Assembly: GCA_037349105.1 (NCBI GenBank)
Contig: JAYJMM010000102.1
Location: 2,790,001-2,854,000 of the forward strand
DNA: 64,000 nucleotides
Source: Limnomonas spitsbergensis
Taxonomy: Eukaryota > Chlorophyta > Chlorophyceae > Chlamydomonadales
Direction: 5' to 3'
The notes under the pieces were generated by a model, which saw nothing but the letters and a program-made list of their open reading frames with translations, had not been told where the DNA came from and ran no database searches. Of this stretch, positions 29,661 to 41,100 are shown in pieces. Each line of letters starts with the position of its first letter. The first letter of the stretch is position 1. The translations under genes were made by a program, and so were the position numbers.

Positions 29661-30700
29661 CGGCTGTGATTCCTCCTGGTGTCCTTACCGGTATATGATG
29701 GACCACTTGTACATATTTTGGCGGCGTTTGCGGCATGTGTATGTGTATGTCCCTTTTCTCGTTCCGCGGGTGTCAGAGCTTTCACGCTTATTACAGCGAT
29801 GCTTGGGCGCGGAACATGCGGTCTAAGTACCTTTTTCATCCGCTCTCTCCTTCTTTCATGTCCTCGGCATCATTTTAATGAAATCGCTCTCTGTGGAAAT
29901 GGCAGCTGTCATGCTCTGAGATGCGGAGATAACGGAAGTAATCAACACAGGATATGTCCCTAGACCCTAATCGAAATCGACTTCATACCAAGGAATGGCA
30001 TAACAGATGGACGAAAACAGCTCTGGGGGTCTGCCATGTAGATTCCGCCTTCCCTAATGAGAAACATTGTTCAGGGATGAGGCATGCATTTCATCACAAT
30101 GCATCCAAGCCTTTTTCTAGCAAGGCCCTAAGGTATGACAAGTGATCCAAGATCAACGCCAGTGTTTGGTCAAGGATCAAGAGCTCTGGTCAAATGTTGA
30201 AATGTACGCCCTGATGAGCACAGTGTTGCAACATAAACCCTCAAGTGCACCATTTTGGTGCACTTAGAAAGAAGGCCTTGGAGATGCCTCCGCTACTCAG
30301 ACTTAAGGTACTCAAGAGGTGTAACGTCATTGACTTTAGGTATTTAGAGGTACAAAATACAGCTGCTACAAAGTACAGCCTGCTGTAAAGCAACTACACA
30401 CCGTACAGTCAGCAGACAGCGGCTGTTAAGGACAGCTTCTACTGGTCAGGCTTAAGTAGACTGCTCACTAAGAGGGTACCGCCCCCGATTCTTCACTAGT
30501 TCTTCACTTCTTTCCTGCCTTGACCTTTTCTCCCTAGACCCTTGCCCTACCCTCTTGGCGCTGGGCAGAAACTGGGACATGGGCGTCTCATACATCGTGG
30601 GAGCCTATGGTACTCTAGGAGACAGGCGGCGGTACTGCACCTGTTTTTTCTGGTCAAGCCCGTGCATGGGCGATAACCCGAAGCCCTCCCGGTCACCCAC
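29661..30700. other. No supported gene
   Basis: Short ORFs only. At 30,240-30,350 there is a fragment ending GAGGTGTAACGTCATTGACT, the end of the LINE-tail family. At ~30,038-30,080 GATTCCGCCTTCCCTAATGA resembles one end of the small TIR elements at 39.0 and 40.7 kb. Confidence 0.45.
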
Positions 30701-30705
30701 CTGCT

Positions 30706-31443
30706 CTACAGCTGCCGTACTGCTCCTTCTTGGTCTGGCTCTTCCTCCTCCGTCTCCTCGTTTGTCCGCGGCGACTCCACAATCACAGCTGACGCTGCCT
30801 CCTGTATAGCCGCCTGCGGCACCATCCGCGCCGCGGGTACTATATGCCTGGACTGCACAGCCTCCTGCCCGGTTGCTTCAACTTCATGCTTAACCGATAC
30901 AGCCTCTTGCCGAGCCGCTGGCACTGTCCCTACTGCGACACGCTGCGCCTCCTGGGGCTTCCCTTGATCCGATACCGTCTGCGTGGTATCTATCATTTGC
31001 CTCCAGTGATAAAATCATAGTCTGGTTACCAGGCTACTTTCTGACCCTACTGGCGCTAGTCCCTGTCGACCTATCCCTTTTGGGTTAACTGCTTTGCAAA
31101 CAGCTCCATTGGCTGGGCCCTCCACTTCTTCATGAAATTTCCTGTCCACATGCTCGCGCCCTCCTGACCCTAGCTATTGGATCTCTGTTCGCCACCTGGG
31201 GCCTGATATCTCTACCCGCCGCTTGGGGCCTGATATCTTGTCCGCCTCTTGGGGCTTGATCTCCTCATTAGCCACCCCGGGCCTGATCTCCTCATCAGCC
31301 GCTTGGGGCCTGATCTCCTTACTAGCCACTTGAGACCCCTCATCCCCTTCTGGAACCATTCCCCTGATGCGCATGCTGGCTCTCACGGCCCCTAGGTTAG
31401 CATGCGTCTCTGGATCTACCACTGGATATACCTTTGACAACAT
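30706..31443 (-). mobile_element. Retroelement gag-like remnant
   Basis: Two minus-strand open frames (31443-31174 and 30996-30706) encode low-complexity charged proteins with internal repeats. The first repeats EEIRPQ/EEIKPQ-type units, mirrored by ~30-bp DNA repeats of GGCCTGATCTCCTCATCAGC. The second is Glu/Gln/Ala-rich. No protease, RT or integrase motif is visible. The gag-like label is an inference from composition and mobile-element surroundings. Confidence 0.35.
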
Positions 31444-33225
31444 TCCTAAGTTGGTCCTTCCGCTTTGGGCCTGGATCTATATTTCCTGTACTCAACCTGA
31501 CACTAATTGCCGGTGGTAGCGACACAGCAGTTAGCGCGGCCAGCTACACTGCTTTGGCTCCTTTGCCTACTGTGAAGTTGTATCAGTCCATCAGAGCATC
31601 ATATTTGATGCATGGGACATGTGCCCGTTAACCGGTACATGCACTTGATACACTAGGACAGTAAGCGAAAACCAGTGAAGCGAAAACTAGTGACCCCCAT
31701 GGGCAAGCAACCAGCACACAACCGCAATAGTGGAGTGGGAATGAACCCCATACTACTACTGCCTGGTGAGGGCCCACTAGCTAGGTCGGGAGGTCGGGAT
31801 TGCAGGTAAAAATCTCAGTCTGTCCCTGGCTGGATTGCCGCGCCTATGCCTCATTGGGCTCTAGGTACCAAGGCCTAGATCCGCGATCTTCCCCTTTTTC
31901 TTGCTATATCCCCCCCCCACACTCCTTTGCTGGTGCGCGGGTTTGTTGTCCGTAGGCTTGTCGCTTGTTGACAACTCCTCCTTGGCGTCTGCCGCGCCTG
32001 TCCCGCTTGCCTGCCTGCATACACTGCGTGGACGGTACCAAGTTCCGACATTTCAGTCCCTCTGAATCCTAGATTTTCTTCTGCAATTGTGGATTGATCA
32101 TACAGTTCGACCGTAGCGGTTGATATTCAGGTAATCAGGCACGGGTTATATCCTTGGTTTAATTACTCCACAGGTTATCTTCAAAACACTAATCACTCAG
32201 CGTTGCTAGGGCTGGACACTTGCAAGATCTCTATTTGGTAGCTCCCCTGTTCCACCAAGCTGCGACCAGGATCACTTTTCAAACAGTCCAAGGCAAAATA
32301 AATTCATATTTCCAAACCACACCACGCTCCAAGTGCCTAGAGCGGAGACTTGGTGATACTAGCTGATCAGGGTAACACCACTACCGTCCCTTTAAAAGGA
32401 CACGTTTGGGTCGGAGCCAAATAGGTGCTGAAGGCCACTGCGGGCTTCGTCTCCTTGAAGGGGAGCCGCAATGACGAGCTCAGTACTCTACAGTCCTGGT
32501 CGCGAGAGGGCGGTGTAGGCCTAACGCCACTTGGGCTAATGAATGTATCGTGCTTGGGTTTGCCTGCCCCGATCTTTCTCGTTGTACTGGCCGGGAGTCG
32601 GAGTGTGTTGTCGTCACATTTGGGTGCTCTGGCTAGGCCACGTGATGGGCAGGTGCTCGTCGCCCTGGTCTAGTCTCTGCCTCGCTTGTCTTCTCTTTTG
32701 CTATCGCGGCACTGGTGCCGGCTAGACTTGACCGGTCACTAAGGTACTGGCTGATGTGTAATGTGGTCTTGATTGCTCGCAAAGCCAGGCCGGTGGGTGC
32801 CACAAATTAGAGGCCTGTCCTTAAAAAGGGACTGAAGTGAAGGACCAGTGGCACTGCATACAAGGTCCCGGCAGGCCCTAATTAGACTAAGTATGGGAAC
32901 TCCTGCGCCAGCTCAGCTGGGATTCAAACTAGGCCACGGAGCCTGCGGGACGGAGACTCGCGGTCTCCGGGTCCGCAGTCCGGGTTCGGTTCTGGCACGT
33001 TTACGGGAATACCGTATAGCGTGACAGCAGCAGTCTTATTAAGAGGAATCAGTTCAAAGCACTTGGGACAGAAAATCAGAGTTAGCGCTTGACATTTTAT
33101 TTTCATTTTTGCGGTCATGCGAGGCATCACACCTGATGCATGGGACAGTGCTGGCAAAACCAGGGAAACCCTGGGCAAAACAGCATTGACACAACACCTC
33201 TGGGCCCAGCTCAAAATGCTCAGCC
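31444..33225. other. Mobile-element-like, no clear gene
   Basis: The stretch 31,575-31,770 is the reverse complement of 57,650-57,800 and also matches 25,870-25,960, so it is one end of a dispersed element. The rest is unique-looking with overlapping short ORFs on both strands and no recognised motif. Confidence 0.45.
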
Positions 33226-33227
33226 GC

Positions 33228-33335
33228 GTGGGCGCTCTGGGCGCTCTGGGCGCTTTGGGAGGGAGGAAACCAGGGAGAAACCAGGGAGAAACCAGGGAGA
33301 AACCAGGGAGAAACCAGGGAGAAAGAAAACTACGC
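33228..33335. repeat. Two microarrays: GGCGCTCTGG and ACCAGGGAGAA
   Basis: Three copies of a 10-bp unit (GGGCGCTCTG) are followed by six to seven perfect copies of the 11-bp unit ACCAGGGAGAA, immediately left of the TIR element. Confidence 0.9.
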
Positions 33336-33493
33336 CCCCATAGGGGCGTGCGGGTTAGAGCCAATTCACACCTAGTTCAGTTCGTCGAGTTCGGTTCGGT
33401 TCAGTTCGTCAGTTTGGCGACTGGTTTCGCAACCTGCGTTCTCACGTAATTCACATCAGAAAATCTGAACTTTGCCACCGTAGGAATTACACA

Positions 33494-33781
33494 ATGCCTC
33501 GAAATGCTCTTACTGCTGTGAGAGTTGCATGGGCGCTGAAGAGACCTGATGACTTCTTCATGCGCCTTGGATCTGGATCTTGCCCAGGGACATGGTTATC
33601 GTATGGCAGGTGCGTTTCTATGCCCGTGCTACATGTCTGCCGCCCAGAGTTTCTAATGGTTGATGCCTGTATGTTGCATAGTGTGCATGAGGGCAGAATG
33701 TTCAACAAGTGGATCTGGCTAGACAAGGAGACATTCCACGATGTTCACCATCAAGGGCCATCCTTGCATGCAGAGGAATGA
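33494..33781 (+). CDS. Hypothetical ORF inside the TIR element
   Basis: A 95-residue frame containing RPDDFFMRLGSGSCPGTW and ETFHDVHHQGPSLHAEE. I do not recognise the protein. It is the largest frame inside the element bounded by inverted repeats and may be a captured host fragment or a remnant of a mobile-element protein. Confidence 0.3.
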   Translation: MPRNALTAVRVAWALKRPDDFFMRLGSGSCPGTWLSYGRCVSMPVLHVCRPEFLMVDACMLHSVHEGRMFNKWIWLDKETFHDVHHQGPSLHAEE

Positions 33782-33784
33782 CAC

Positions 33785-33925
33785 TGAATTGGGCGGCCAT
33801 AACTAGGCCAATCAGGATCAAACCTTGACCGCCCTACAGCCGGTGGCCCAAGTAATAGGGCTTGCTGCACCAGGCCCCCACGGCCCAAGGCCGTGGTGTA
33901 GCTGAACTGTATCTGAAGCGTGCTA
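33785..33925 (-). mobile_element. SINE-like repeat copy
   Basis: Reverse orientation: CAATCAGGATCAAACCTTGA, GGTGGCCCAAGTAATAGGG and CTTGCTGCACCAGGCCCC, then GGCCGTGGTGTAGCTGAACT. It is a nearly full copy nested in the TIR element. Confidence 0.75.
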
Positions 33926-34639
33926 AAATAATCACTGGAGCACGTGGCATGTCATCCTCAGCCTACTCAACCCCATCCTCAGGCAGGAGGATTGGAAATA
34001 AGCTATCAATTATCACTTTTAATGCTGCTTTACTTTCTCCTCCGATATGGTCTTCTCAGAAGGCCTTTTGAGTTTTGATGCGCCGTTGCCTCATAGTTGG
34101 CGTCTGATGGGCGGCGACAGCCTTCATGGCAACTAGTGGGTGGAGATATAGAAAGAACTATAGTAATCGAAGCCGTGATTTGAAAAGCAGCGCGCGGTTT
34201 GCAGACCGCAGCGAGTAATGCCGACGGATCGTGCCGAAACCATGCGAAATCAGCCAACCTTGCGAAACCAGCGAACTGAAACTGGTGGTCCGAGGCCGGT
34301 TTCAGTTGGCGTGGTTTCGTCGAACTGAACCGAACTGAAACCACGCGAAACCACGCGAAACCAATAGATGTGAATCAGGTGTGAATCCGCTCTTAAGGGA
34401 ACAGTGCAGCTCGGGGCCGAAGCCACATCAGCACCGTTACCATCAAACAAGAGTGAGGCTAGCTGGTTAGGCTATGGCGGCTTACATTTCTCTTTTTAGT
34501 TATATACTGGTAGGCGTTGGTGCCTTCAGCACTGAAGTGTTCAATCCCTCTCATTGTCTGATGGCCTATACGGTACGTGCATTTTGCGTCCGCGGTATGG
34601 TGTGAGATCTAGTGTTTGCATTTGTGCCATGGTGAGTTC

Positions 34640-35905
34640 CTTGTAGACTGTGCCAGAGATTTTATGCCTATGAGAATGGGGATGAGCTTCATGTTGCCCT
34701 ATGAGAATCCGTTTTCTTTAAGTTCCTGTCTGAGTTCGGTGTGTTGGTCCTTGCATGCGGCCAATTGCCTAGGTCAGCCATGACCAGGTCCCCGCCCATG
34801 TCACCTTTGGATATGGCTTGAAGGAGGATCTTGCCGATGTGGTGGTGCCGTGCTGTGTATACATTCTGCATCTCTTGGTTCCTGCATGAGCCCGTCATAT
34901 GCCCCGCGCTGTCTTGTTCGTTGCAGAGCGGGCATCTGTCGTGGGCGCTCTAACCACTTCTGTATGCGAGCTTGTTCCACAGGCATCCGTGGCGCCACTT
35001 GAGGGTTGTTCCTCTCTCAGCGTGGGTGATAGCGGGGTTGGTCATGAAGGAGTTGCTGATTTCGCTATCGGCGTTATCTTTGATACCCTTTCAGCCCTGG
35101 TAATATACACTGGCTGTGTTGGATCGCCCGCGTCTCAGCCTATCGTTCATGTGATTGTGGAACGTATCGTTGAGATTTTCGATTCCCCACGCCCACGCCC
35201 TGTTCACTGTGAAGATCGCTGCGTGAGGGTTTTCATTTTGAGAAACCTGGTCTCGGTCCCCTGATGTCCAGGTAATCCGAGCCGAAAGGATGTGGAGCAA
35301 CTGCGAACGGCCAGTACGATGCGTGCTGGCCTGCTTCAGGGTTGATGGGGATTGTCAAGTCACACTTATCGGGGGCGTGGGCTGCTCTCTTACCCACTGC
35401 GTCTAATAATTCGTTCCCGATGTCCCCGTTCTGTGCTTTTACTTTCACGATCTTGATTGGCCGGCCAGTTTCGATCGTCAGTTGGCGCGCCAGTTTGGAG
35501 ATCGCTGTCACCATTTCTCTATGCTTGTGGTAAGCGAGGCAAATGGGGCATGCTAAAGCTTTACGGATTTGATAGAGGGATGTGGTGCCATCGACTGTGA
35601 TTTTATGGGCTTGACGGGTTAGGGCTCCGTAGATGCCTGCAAGCTCGGGCCGAGCTGCTCGGCCCTGCTGATCGTGTTTGTAGGGCCCGCCCCTGCTGGG
35701 TTGATGGTGAGATTTTGCTGGCCAGCAGCGGCGTAAGGAAAGTGGGCCCCTGCCCCAACTAGCTTGGTCTTGTTTTTCTTCTGGAGTCTGGAGTGCTGAT
35801 GTCAATGCAACTACCGTCCGTGTATGCGATTTGCCTCCAATCGTGCTGGAGCATGTTGTCGAGGCCTTGATATGTGTCCAGCAGTGACAGAGTGGGCGTC
35901 TCATT
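34640..35905 (-). mobile_element. LINE fragment: RNase H and zinc-knuckle tail
   Basis: The minus frame 35904-35233 has RNase H features: ARPELAGIYGALTRQAHKI, the TxSLYQIRKAL helix, HKHREMVTAI and KVKAQNGDIGNELLDAV (family KVKAHxGxxGNExAD). After frame changes, the downstream minus strand reads RCPLCNEQDSAGHMTGSC and RNQEMQNVYTARHHHIGKIL (~34,950-34,770), a C-x2-C...H-x4-C zinc motif typical of non-LTR retrotransposon C-termini. The reverse transcriptase is absent, so this is a 5'-truncated, frameshifted copy. Confidence 0.75.
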
Positions 35906-36158
35906 GGCGTTCATGAGAGGTGGGTTACCTTCATTATACTAGTTTCGTAGGTTTTGACGAGGGTGGCGCAAAACAACTGGACCCCCCCATCATCAAAATT
36001 TGTAGAGCTTGACGAGAGCTTTCCATATCTGGTATTACTTGTTTTTGCTGGGACATACGGAGGCTCAAAGTGAGGGGGGGAAGTGGGTAAAAAAAGGCGC
36101 TTCTTTTATGGTGTTTTTTAAATCAGATTGAGACAATAGCTACACTGTTGCATTCATA
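35906..36158. other. Spacer, no gene seen
   Basis: Low-complexity G-runs at ~36,070 and no recognisable motif. Confidence 0.4.
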
Positions 36159-37414
36159 ATGTCATTTGCTGCTGATATGGATCATAAAATATTACACACA
36201 GTAAACCAGACCCCTCTTGGCATGCAATTTTGGCATTGGGGGTGTCATGGCTCCATATTTACAGGCTTTGTTGTTCGTACGACCATTATTGACTCAAATA
36301 TAAAATATTGTATCATAGCGACCTGCGAGGTGTCGACACTTGAGGTCATGTTCAGCTGCCTGCTTGCCCAGGTGGTAGGGGTCCCTGGTCAGCTTCCACC
36401 AGCTTCACGCCATAGCTTGAGCATGTCAGCTGAGTTCCCGTACGGAGGCGGTAATGCCAAGCCCTGGCCACTTTGTGATGACACCCCCTGGCAGTCAGAG
36501 GTTCTTCAGGAAGGGCATGGACCAGCAGTAGTTGGGGATGCGCCGACGGTGTGCAAGGTGCATGGCTGTGGGGAAATTGTCATGCTATCAGCCACGCGAT
36601 TGCACGTTGGAGCGCACATCTTGTTGCGCCAATTTGGCGCAGCTTGCAGCTTGGAGCCTAGTGGTTCTGAGACATGCGGCTTCTGCGGCATTGCGTATGA
36701 AGACATGGCCCTGAAGCAAAATTTTATTCAAATGCTTAAACCATGCAAAATTTGCAGGGGGAGAATCTCTGATGGGTAAGTCCCAAAGTCTTATGCTGTG
36801 TTAACTTAAATAAATTTTTTTATTTATCAAAATCTTTTTAGGTACCAAGGGTCTAGCCCAGGACCCGGGTATCAAGGGTCTTTTAGTAAAGCCACTTTTC
36901 ATTATATAATTCATTAGTTTATTACTTGTTACTAATTTAAAATTATCCTTGACGTTGTTTGTGTTTAGGAATTGTACAAATTACCATAACTTGACCTTTT
37001 CTACGAATTACACGACAATGATCGCAATTGTTTTTACCGAAGCACGAACTTTCATAATTTATTTTTTCAGGCCTGTGCAACACGGACTTGGTTAAGTCTC
37101 TCTGCCCCCTGGACTACATAATGTCGTATGCAGCTGCTGAGAACGGTTCTGTCACCAATCCATACACCAACAGACCAGTGGCTTGCGCCATCTGCATGAG
37201 TATTGCACGTACCATCCACCCTGATGTGCAAAGCTATCACTTCCTATACCACATGGAGTCAGCCAACCCTGGTCAGGAGCTGACGGAGGCAGATGTGACG
37301 AGACATGCCATCAGCATTGAGGAGTTTGAGGGGGGGGGGGCACGGAGCACCCCAAGAGGCAGAAGATCAAGTTGCTTAGAAGCACATCAGCCAGATGAAG
37401 TTAGATGCCAGTGA
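36159..37414 (+). CDS. Zinc-binding protein of mobile-element type
   Basis: Frame 36,159-36,777 contains [26 protein letters not shown], then [12 protein letters not shown] and LKPCKICRG, three cysteine pairs arranged as a zinc-binding region. A donor GATGG|GTAAGT (~36,777) and acceptor TTTTTTCAG|GCCTGTG (~37,072) bound a ~295-bp AT-rich intron. The second frame reads [19 protein letters not shown] and [19 protein letters not shown], to a stop at 37,414. The H/C pattern (CAIC...H...H) suggests a second zinc site. The two frames do not join cleanly at these splice sites, so a frameshift or another splice site is needed. Similar Cys-rich proteins occur in algal and fungal transposons; that link is inference. 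Confidence 0.5.
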
Positions 37415-38123
37415 GATCCGCGAGTCCTCTCATTTCTGGAGCCTCGTGGTCTCTTCCAAGGATAGGTAGCTGGCAGGTGGTACCCAGAGCGATTGTATCA
37501 AGGACATGATTTATTTGTTTCACCATATGGCATTTGTGAACCAGCTACATTGAGCAATGTCACTGGAAGCACACGGTTGAGCTGATTCGTATTGACCCAT
37601 GCCCCCCTCACACATTATTATTTGTATTGATAAATTAAGGTTTGACTGGGTTCCGGAGGTGGGGAGGGGGGGGGCATCCATGGGTCCTTAAATATGCCTG
37701 TTTTCAGCCCCAGTTGTTGTGCCCCCCCCTCGTTTTTATGTTATTCGTTGAGGAAGTATTTTTGTATGTTCCAGGTCTACACCTCAGCCTCAAACTTGGA
37801 AGCCCTGAATAAATGAAGGAGAGAGATATGTACTCAGCTACGTCAGGCCATCATAATGAATACATCAACTTGGTACAGCCACACGACGGTGGATCCTGAC
37901 ATCAGGTCAGCCATGCACCTTAGGTTTGAGTGCACTACCCAGATCTGGATGGTCCATAAGACATGCGCCGCCGAATCTGGGCAGCCAACAGAAAAGTGTT
38001 ACAGTTAGTCCTCAAGCCTTTAATAGGTACGACTCAGCTAAATCACGGCCCATTGCCCTTGGGGCCCAGGGCAGTTAACCTGTTGGTTCCTAGCGGGCCA
38101 GTGCTTATTGCCTAGCGACTCCC
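37415..38123. other. 3' flank, no gene seen
   Basis: A TGTAA motif on the minus strand (plus TTACA at 37,999-38,003) about 125 bp past the stop at 38,124 is a good candidate poly(A) signal for the minus-strand gene. Poly-C/G runs are seen at 37,670 and 37,725. Confidence 0.45.
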
Positions 38124-41100
38124 CTACTCTTGCCGCAGCTCCTCGACAACCTGTACGACACAGCATTGCCGGTTCCACGCACCCTTTGATAGGAACAAAT
38201 GCGCCAGGCGGCAGCGGGCCAGGTGGCGCTCCAGCAACACGTCCCGCTCGCGCCTCAGCCACCCAGAGTGAGGGTTACCTTCAGCGCCCGCACTGCGCGG
38301 ATGGCCGCTGCTGCTGCTGCTGGCGGGCCGAGCCAATGTCCGCTCCCCGCCGCCCGGACCGGACAGGGTCAGCGGCGGTGGCAGCGGCATCAGGCGGGCC
38401 GCCAGGACACTCTCCAGCTGTAGTTGCATCAGGCACTGCTGCAAGCTCTGCCGCGCCCGGCCCAGAGACACCTCACGCTCGGCCGGGTCATCAGGGGCAC
38501 CTCGCGCAGGGCCTGCGGAGAAGTGCCGCCGCGGCCCTCCAGTGCCGCCGCTACCGCCCTGCTGCTGTTGCAGGCCGCTGCAAATTTCGCCGTCCAGATC
38601 TTCTCTGTCCCGTGCACTCGACCCTTGTTGCAGGAGGTTGGGGGGCAGCGCAAGCAGCCAGGGGCAGGACTCGAACAGGGCTGCCAAAGGCTCCACGCCG
38701 GCGACACACTCAACGGACACGGTTGCCGGCCGCATCTGCTGGGCGTGCGCCTCGACAGCCGGTGACCAACAGGCATCTGGCAGCCACAGGCCTAGCGGAC
38801 GGGGCATCAACAGCAGACCTGCGAGGGGGGAGGGTGAAGCAGAGGGCCAGTTCGAGAGAAGTCTGGCGCCGCAGGGTAGGCCGTAGGTGACCGTGAGTTA
38901 GATAAGGTGTGACTTAACGTGTCCGCTGGCATGCACAGCACCGACACTAGGCTTGCTCACCAATCAAAATGGGGGGGCTGGCATTACCGTATATTTGCTT
39001 TGCCTTCCCTCATAATCAACATTGTTTCGGGGTGAGGGATCTATGAATTTACTAATAATCCGATGTCAACGCCAGGTTCAGTCGAAATGAAGAGTTATTT
39101 TTGACAGTTTGCCCTTATGGCAGTATTAAAATAATTAAATAAATAATCTGTTCATACCCGAGGGTAGGCAAATCAAATCTACAGTTATAGTATGGCCATA
39201 AGCATGATCATGCACATGCACATGATCATGCTTGGCTGCACACCTGCTGCACTCCTACAGCAGGTCAGTTCCAGCAGACACCTTCCACAGATAATAGAGG
39301 CCTAGAGTAGTTGCTGACATCACACAGCCTGCTGCAACACTGCACTCTTGTTTCAGGCCAGCATTCATGTTCCACATAAAACAGAGGCGGAGTGTAGTTG
39401 CTGACATAAGAGAGGCTGCTGCAACGCTGTACTCTTGTTGCAGGCCAGGTCCAGAAGACATCTTCCGCAGTTAACAGAGGCCGAGAGAATTAGATGACAT
39501 CACAGAGCCTGCCAGCTGACATGTCGGACACAAGGCACATCTTTATTCAAACCAGGGGTTCAAACTTTCGGTACCGTAAAACGTTTTAGGGTCCGCGCAC
39601 CCCGATTCGAAATAATTATATCAAATTCGTCTCGCAGCAAAAAAGTAACATACTCCGCGCACGCGCAGTTTTTTTTAATAGTTGTTTGCTATATCGCACA
39701 GCCGGTCCGAAACAATTAATTAAACACCGCGCAGCACTTTAAGTGACTTTCGTTTACTCAACTCCGCGCAGCGCTTATAACCACTACGTTCAGTCAAGCC
39801 ATCTCCTCCTTGTCTGATTCGCTCCTCCGGGCTGAGCTCACTAGTTTTGCGAAAAAGTGCTGCTATGGAAGGCTGTTTCAGAAGCTTGTTTTGCATTGCT
39901 GCTAGTGACAATGAGATGCAGCAACTGTTCGGATTCAGTCACAGGGACCAGTGCACCCGTTAATACGGTAAGCAGGACTGATGTTGTTGGACTTAACGGA
40001 ATTTATCACGGCAAAATTCTCTCAGCCGCCGACTACAAATGGCGTCGCCTTCACCATGCAATGTCGCTGTCAAGCCTACCCGTAAGCTACCCCACTCCAT
40101 GATTGCAAAGCCCAAAATCTGCCCGGTGTGCTACTTGATGCTGAGCGGTGCCATGCCCCCGCCATGTCCATCATCTACGACATGTCACACATATGCTCGA
40201 GGTGCCAAGATGCTAACCAGGAGGAGGAGGAGGAGGAGGAGGAGGAGGAGGAGGAGGAGACGGAGGAGGAGACAGAGGAGGAGATGGAAAAGAGGGAGGA
40301 GAGGGAGGAGAGGGACGCCGCGTATGAGCGTTGGCTAGCCCGGGTTTTTAGGCCCCCTGCCATGCAATAGCCATGCAAGCTACCAGTAGTGTTCTGCGGG
40401 ACTACTTGATCAGACTTGCCAAGGATCACTGAATGGTTGTCGATTCAAACAGACGCGCGCTAGCACGCTTTTTTTGGGTGCCGGAAAGACTGCTCCGCGC
40501 ACCCCCCAAAATAATTGTTTTGGTCCGTGACTGACCGGCCGCGCCACTTCTTGCTATTATTTTGTCTATCGCGCATACACTCCGCGCAGCTCCAAAATAA
40601 TTAATTTAAAGCAGAGTCAAACCGGTTCTACGGTATTGTAATTTAAACTACCGGCACTGTAGATTGTATTTGCCTTCCCTCAGGCATCAAAATATAATTT
40701 CTTTTACTGCTGCCCTCAGGGCAAACAACCGACAAATACTCTTAATTTCGGACTAAAATCTGGCGTCGATGATCGATAATTAGTAATATTAATGGATCCA
40801 TTAACCCCAAACATTGTTAATTGTGAGGGAAGGCGAATAAAATCTACGGTATTGTAAGTCTTTTGAGGAACATGTTTATCACTCCCCGGGGTACGCACCC
40901 TCCTCAGCCTTGGGATCTGCATGCCGCTCGCTGTCTGATGCGGCTGTCAGCCGGTGCCGTGCCATGGCTGACGGAGGCAGGGCCTCGGGCGACACACCCT
41001 GCCTGGACCTGTTGAGAGGCTGCCGGACGGCGCCCGATAGGGACGTCCTGGATCCAGATACAGATTTAGATCCGATTCGATGCTGGCCTGCCGCCATGGC

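Larger units (their letters stand above)
33350..34395. mobile_element. ~1.05-kb element with inverted terminal repeats
   Basis: The left end carries AGAGCCAATTCACACCT then GTTCAGTTCG, GGTTCGGTTCAG and GGTTTCGCAACC. The right end carries the reverse complement order, with AGGTGTGAATCCGCTCT near 34,377-34,393 and GAACTGAACCGAACTGAAAC before it. Each terminal region has internal GGTTCAGTTCG-type repeats. The interior holds one 95-codon plus ORF (33,494-33,781: PRNALTAVRVAWALKRPDDF...) with no recognised domain, and a nested SINE-like copy. It has no recognisable transposase. Confidence 0.65.
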
